Assembly (NCBI GenBank): GCA_037127315.1
Contig: JBBBDQ010001187.1
Span: 248,001-312,000, forward strand
DNA from: Ascarosepion bandense
Lineage: Eukaryota; Mollusca; Cephalopoda; Sepiida; Sepiidae
Direction: 5' to 3'
Length of the DNA stretch: 64,000 nucleotides
Shown here in pieces: positions 59,701 to 64,000 of the stretch; the first letter of the stretch is position 1, and every line of letters starts with the position of its first letter. The translations under genes were made by a program, and so were the position numbers. The notes beneath the pieces are model-generated. The model did no database searches and was not told where the DNA came from. It saw only the letters and a list, made by a program, of their open reading frames with translations.

Positions 59701-62700
59701 TAATAGTTTACGTGTTGTCAGTTCCTATCTGGCAGGCATAATCGCATATGAGACGTTAGTTCCTAAGAGACAGACATATTCGTATAAAAGGGACTGGTCC
59801 GTAGCAAACATGCATAATATTTAACGTGGTGCCAGTTCCTATCTGGCAGGAATAATCGTATAAAAGACGTTAGTTCCTAGAAGACAGATATATTCGAAAA
59901 GGAGGGACTGGTTCTTAGCAAACATGCATAATATTTTATGTGGTGACATTTCCTATCTGGCAGGCATAATCGAATAAAAGACGTTAGTTCCTAGCAGACA
60001 GACATACTCGAACAGGAGGGACTGGTCCGTAGCAAACATGCAGAATATTTTACCTGGTGCCAGTTCCTAGCTGGCAGGCATAAACATATAAGAGTCGTAA
60101 GTTCCTAGCAGACAGACATACTCGAATAGGAGGGACTGGTCCGTAGCAAACATGCATAATATTTTACGTGATTCCAGTACCTATCTGGCAGGCATAATCG
60201 TATAGAAGACGTTAGTTTCTAGCAGACAGACATACTCGAATAGATGGGACTGGTCCGTAGCAAACACGCATAATATTTTACGTGTTGCCAGTTCCTATCT
60301 GGCAGGCATAATCGTATAAAAGACGTTACTTCCTAGCAGACAGACATTCACGAAGAGTAGGGACTGGTCCGTAGCAAACACGCATAATATTTTACGTGTT
60401 GCCAGTTGCTGGCTGGCAGGCGTAATCGTATAAAAGACGTTAGTTCCTAGCAGATAGACATACTCGATTAGGAGGGATTGGACCGTAGCAAACATGCATA
60501 ATATTTTACGTGTTGCCAATTCCTTGTTGGCTGGCATAATCTATAAGAGACGTTATTTTCCTAGCAGACAGACATACTTGAATAGGTGGGATTGGTTCGT
60601 AGTAAACAAGCATGATATGTTGCGTGGTGCCAGTTCCTATCTGGCAGGCATAATCGTATAAAAGTCGTTACTTCCTAGCAGACAGACATTCACGAAGAGG
60701 AGGGATTGGTCCGTAGCAAGCAAGCATGATATTTTACGTGGTGCCAGTTCCTATCTGGCAGGCATAATCGTATAAGAGACGTTAGTTCGGAGCAGACAGA
60801 CATACTCGAATAGGAGGGAATAGTCCGTACCAAACACGCATAATATTTTACGAGGTGCCATTGCCATCTGGTAAGCATAATCGTATGAGAGAAGTTACAA
60901 CTAGCAGACAGACATACTCGAATAAGGGGGGCTGGTCCGTTGCAACACGCATAATATTTTACGTGGTGCCAGTTCCTATCTGCTAGGCATAATCCTATAA
61001 GTGTCGTTAGTTCCTAGCAGACAGACATACTCGAATAAGAGGGACTGGTCCGTTGCAAACATGCATAATATTTTACGTAGTGGCAGTTCCTATCTGGTAG
61101 GCATAATGGTATAAGAGACGTTAGTTCCTAGCAGACAGACATACTCGAATAGGAGGGACTGGTCCGTAGCAAACACGCAAAATATTTTACGTGGTGCCAG
61201 GTCCTATCTGGTAGGCATAATCGTATAAGAGACGTTAGTTCCTAGCAGACAGACATACTCGAATAGGAGGGACCGGTCCGTAGCAAACATGCAGAATATT
61301 TTATGTGCTGCCAGTTCCTATCTTGCAGGCATAATCGTACTATAGACGTTGGATACTAGCAGACAGACCTACTCGAATGGGAGGGACTCGTCTGAAGCAA
61401 ACATGCATAATATTTTACTTGGTGCCAGTTCCTCTCTGGCAGGCATAATCGTACAATAGACGTTAGATACTAACAGACAGACCTACGCGAAAGGGAGGGA
61501 CTGGTCCGTAGCAAACATGCATAATATTTTACGTGGTGCCAGTTCCTATCTGGCAGGCATAATTGTATGAGAGACGTTAGTTCCTAGCAGATAGACATAC
61601 TCGAAGAGTAGGGGCTGGTCCGTAGTAAACATGCATAATATTTTACGTCGTGCCAGTTCCTATCTGGCAGGCATAATCGTATGAGAGACGTTAGTTCCTT
61701 GCAGACAGACATACTCGAATAGTAGGGGCTGGTCCGTAGTAAACATGCATAATATTTTACATGGTGCCAGTTCATATCTGGCAGGCATAATCCTATAAAT
61801 GAATTTAATTCCTAGCAGAGAGACCTACAAGAATAGCGGGACTGGTCCGTAGCAAACTCGCATAATATTGTAAGTGGTGACAGTTGCTGGCTGGCAGGCG
61901 TAATCGTATAAAAGACGTTAGTTCCTAGCAGACAGACATATTAGAATAGGAGGGACTGGTCTGTAGTAAACATGCATAATATTTTACATGGTGCCAGTTC
62001 ATATCTGGCAGGCATAATCCTATAAATGAATTTAATTCCTAGCAGAGAGACCTACAAGAATAGCGGGACTGGTCCGTAGCAAACTCGCATAATATTGTAA
62101 GTGGTGACAGTTGCTGGCTGGCAGGCGTAATCGTATAAAAGACGTTAGTTCCTAGCAGACAGACATACTCGAATAGGAGGGACTGGTCCGTAGCAAACAA
62201 GCATGATATTTTACGTGTTGCCAGTTCCTATCTGGCAGGCATAATCGTATAAGAGACGTTAGTTCGTGACAGACAGACATACTCGAATAGGAGGGAATAG
62301 TCCGTACGAAACACGCATAATATTTTACGTGGTGCTATTTCCTATCTGGTAAACATAATCGTATAAGAGTCGTTAGTTCCTAGCAGACAGACATACTCGA
62401 ATAAGCGGGGCTGATCCGTTGCAAACACGCATAATATTTTACGTGGTGCCAGTTCCTATCTGGTAGGCATAAACCTATAAGAGTCGTTAGTTCCTAGCAG
62501 ACACACATACTCGAATAGTAGGGACTCGTCCGTAGAAAACACGCATGAAATTTTACATGGTGCCAGGTCCTATCTGGCAGGCATAATCATGTAAGAGACG
62601 TTAGTTCCTAGAAGACTGACATACTCGAATAGCAGGGACTCGTCCGTAGAAAACACGCATGAAATTTTACGGGGTGCCAGTTCCTATCTGGTAGACATAA

Positions 62701-64000
62701 TCGTATAAGAGACGTTAGTTCCTAGCAGACAGTCAAACTCGAATAGGAGGGGCTGTTCCGTAGCAAACACGCATAATATTTTAAGTGGTGCCAGTTCCTA
62801 TCTGGCAGACATAATCGTATAAGTGACGATAATTCCTAGCAGACAGACATACTCGAATAAAGGGACTGGTCCTTCGCAAACATGCAAAAAATCTTACGTG
62901 GTGCCAGTTCCTATCTGGCAGGCATAAACGTCTAAGAGACGTTAGTTCCTAGCAGACAGACTTACTCGAATAGGAGGGACTGGTCCGTAGCAAACATTCA
63001 TAATATTTACCGTGGTGCCAGTTCGTATCTGGCAGGCATAATCGTATAAGAGACGTTAGTTCCTAGCAGATAGACATACTCGAATAGGAGGGACTGGTCC
63101 GTCCAAACATGCATAAAATCTTCCGTGGTGCCAGTTCCTGTCTGGTAGGCGTAATCGTATAAGATACGTTAGTTCCTGGCAGATAGACATACTCGAATAG
63201 GAGGGACTGGTCCGTCGAAACATGCATAAAATCTTCCGTGGTGCCAGTTCCTGTCTGGTAGGCGTAATTGTATAAGATACGTTAGTTCCTAGCAGATAGA
63301 CATACTCGAATAGGAGGGACTGGTCCGTCCAAACATGCATAAAATCTTCCGTGGTTCCAGTTCCTATCTGACAGGCATAATCGTATAAAAGACGTTAGTT
63401 CCTAGCAGACAGACATACTCGTATAGGAGGGGCTGGTCCGTAGCAAACGCGCATAATATTTTACGTGGTGCCAGTTCCTATCTGGCAGGCATAATTTTAT
63501 GAGAGACGTTAGTTCCTAGCAGATAGACATACTCGAATAGTAGGGGCTGGTCCGTAGTAAACATGCATAATATTTCACGTGGTGCCAGTTCCTATCTGGC
63601 AGGCATAATCGTATGAGAGACGTTAGTTCATAGCAGACAGACATACTCGAATAGTAGGGGCTGGTCCGTAGGAAACATGCATAATATTTTACATGGTGCC
63701 AGTTCATATCTGGCAGTCATAATCCTATAAATGAATTTAATTCCTAGCAGAGAGACCTACAAGAATAGCGGGACTGGTCCGTAGCAAACTCGCATAATAT
63801 TTTAAGTGGTGTCATTTCCTTGTTGGCAGGCATAATCGTATAAGAGACGTTAGTTTCCTTGCAGACAGACATACTCGAATAGGTGGGATTGGTCCGTAGC
63901 AAACAAGCATGATATTTTACGTGTTGCCAGTTCCTATCTGGCAGGCATAATCGTATAAGAGACGTTAGTTCGTGGCAGACAGACATACTCGAATAGGAGG
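59701..64000 (+). repeat. Satellite block, right end of window
   Basis: About 38 monomers run to the edge, where the last one is cut mid-unit. Positions 59.7-62.5 kb match 37.6-39.0 kb. A two-monomer block (ACCTACAAGAATAGCGGGAC with TTGCTGGCTGGCAGGCGTAA) repeats at an offset of 228 bp (61.74-61.95 and 61.97-62.18 kb). Its first part occurs again near 63.67-63.80 kb. Near 63.07-63.36 kb three successive monomers share the shortened GTCCGTCCAAACATG or GTCCGTCGAAACATG start. No gene is visible. Confidence 0.94.

Noticed and set aside
7730..63986. Dozens of open frames of 60-130 codons with MFATDQSLLFEYVC- or NWHHVKYYACLLR-like repeats
   Set aside because: They follow the 114-bp satellite period, occur in several frames, start at internal ATGs with no stable 5' context, and end whenever the consensus stop is present. 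They are frame artefacts.
1..64000. CRISPR array
   Set aside because: The 114-bp units are tandem with no unique spacers, units vary throughout, and no cas genes are present.
1..64000. Hammerhead ribozyme in the satellite monomer, as known in some schistosome and other animal satellites
   Set aside because: The consensus has neither the CTGATGA nor the GAAA core on either strand.
1..64000. CENP-B box or telomere repeat as proof of chromosomal location
   Set aside because: I saw no 17-bp box of the CENP-B type and no TTAGGG-like runs, so the location remains open.
1..64000. tRNA or 5S-like genes in the monomer
   Set aside because: No cloverleaf, A/B box pair or terminator T-run is consistent across monomers. 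The TTTT in the A+T-rich box is the only short T-run.
4858..64000. A second mobile element in the array
   Set aside because: I read through the rest of the window and found only satellite with small indels and short chimeric monomers. No other insertion breaks the phase by more than a monomer.

Overview
The window is a metazoan-type repeat region, not a gene-bearing locus. About 60.5 kb of the 64 kb is one head-to-tail satellite array. Its monomer is about 114 bp and about 45% GC, and my estimate is roughly 530 copies. I saw every copy in the same orientation, and the array runs off both ends of the window. The only other sequence is one 3.5-kb GC-rich non-LTR retrotransposon of the RTE clade, inserted on the minus strand at about 1354-4857. 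I found no host genes, RNA genes, CRISPR arrays or prokaryotic signals.

The retrotransposon reads, in its own direction from 4857 down to 1354: a 5' leader of about 390 bp, an apurinic/apyrimidinic-type endonuclease (EEP) domain, a reverse transcriptase with a long C-terminal domain, a 3' UTR of about ten bases, and a CAATA pentanucleotide tail. The RT reading frame is open for 768 codons. The endonuclease region carries two one-base frameshifts and one stop codon, so this copy cannot make the full polyprotein. A 7-10 bp target-site duplication flanks it, in phase with the satellite, which shows a true insertion into an existing array. The protein resembles the endonuclease-reverse transcriptases I recall from flatworms, so a trematode- or cestode-like host is a reasonable but unproven guess.

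The satellite has several layers. (1) The 114-bp monomer looks like a trimer of an ancestral 38-bp unit: the three thirds align without gaps at 55-71% identity. (2) Monomers fall into variant families. One, with a GTCAAACTCG box, forms two islands at 5.2-6.6 kb and 50.6-55.0 kb. (3) Blocks of 2, 3, 4, 5, 12 and 15 monomers are tandemly duplicated at offsets of 228, 342, 456, 570, 1368 and 1695 bp. Longer paralogous blocks lie 3, 15, 22, 38, 47, 50 and 55 kb apart. (4) Rearranged monomers mark the exchange points, and some are shared between distant copies, so they serve as markers for the order of events.

Because 114 is a multiple of three and several frames of the monomer hold only one stop, the array produces many open frames of 60-140 codons with a 38-residue period. 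I regard these as artefacts. I see no evidence for an undescribed enzymatic or defence system. What merits attention is the trimeric ancestry and layered duplication history of the satellite, and the single datable RTE insertion inside it.
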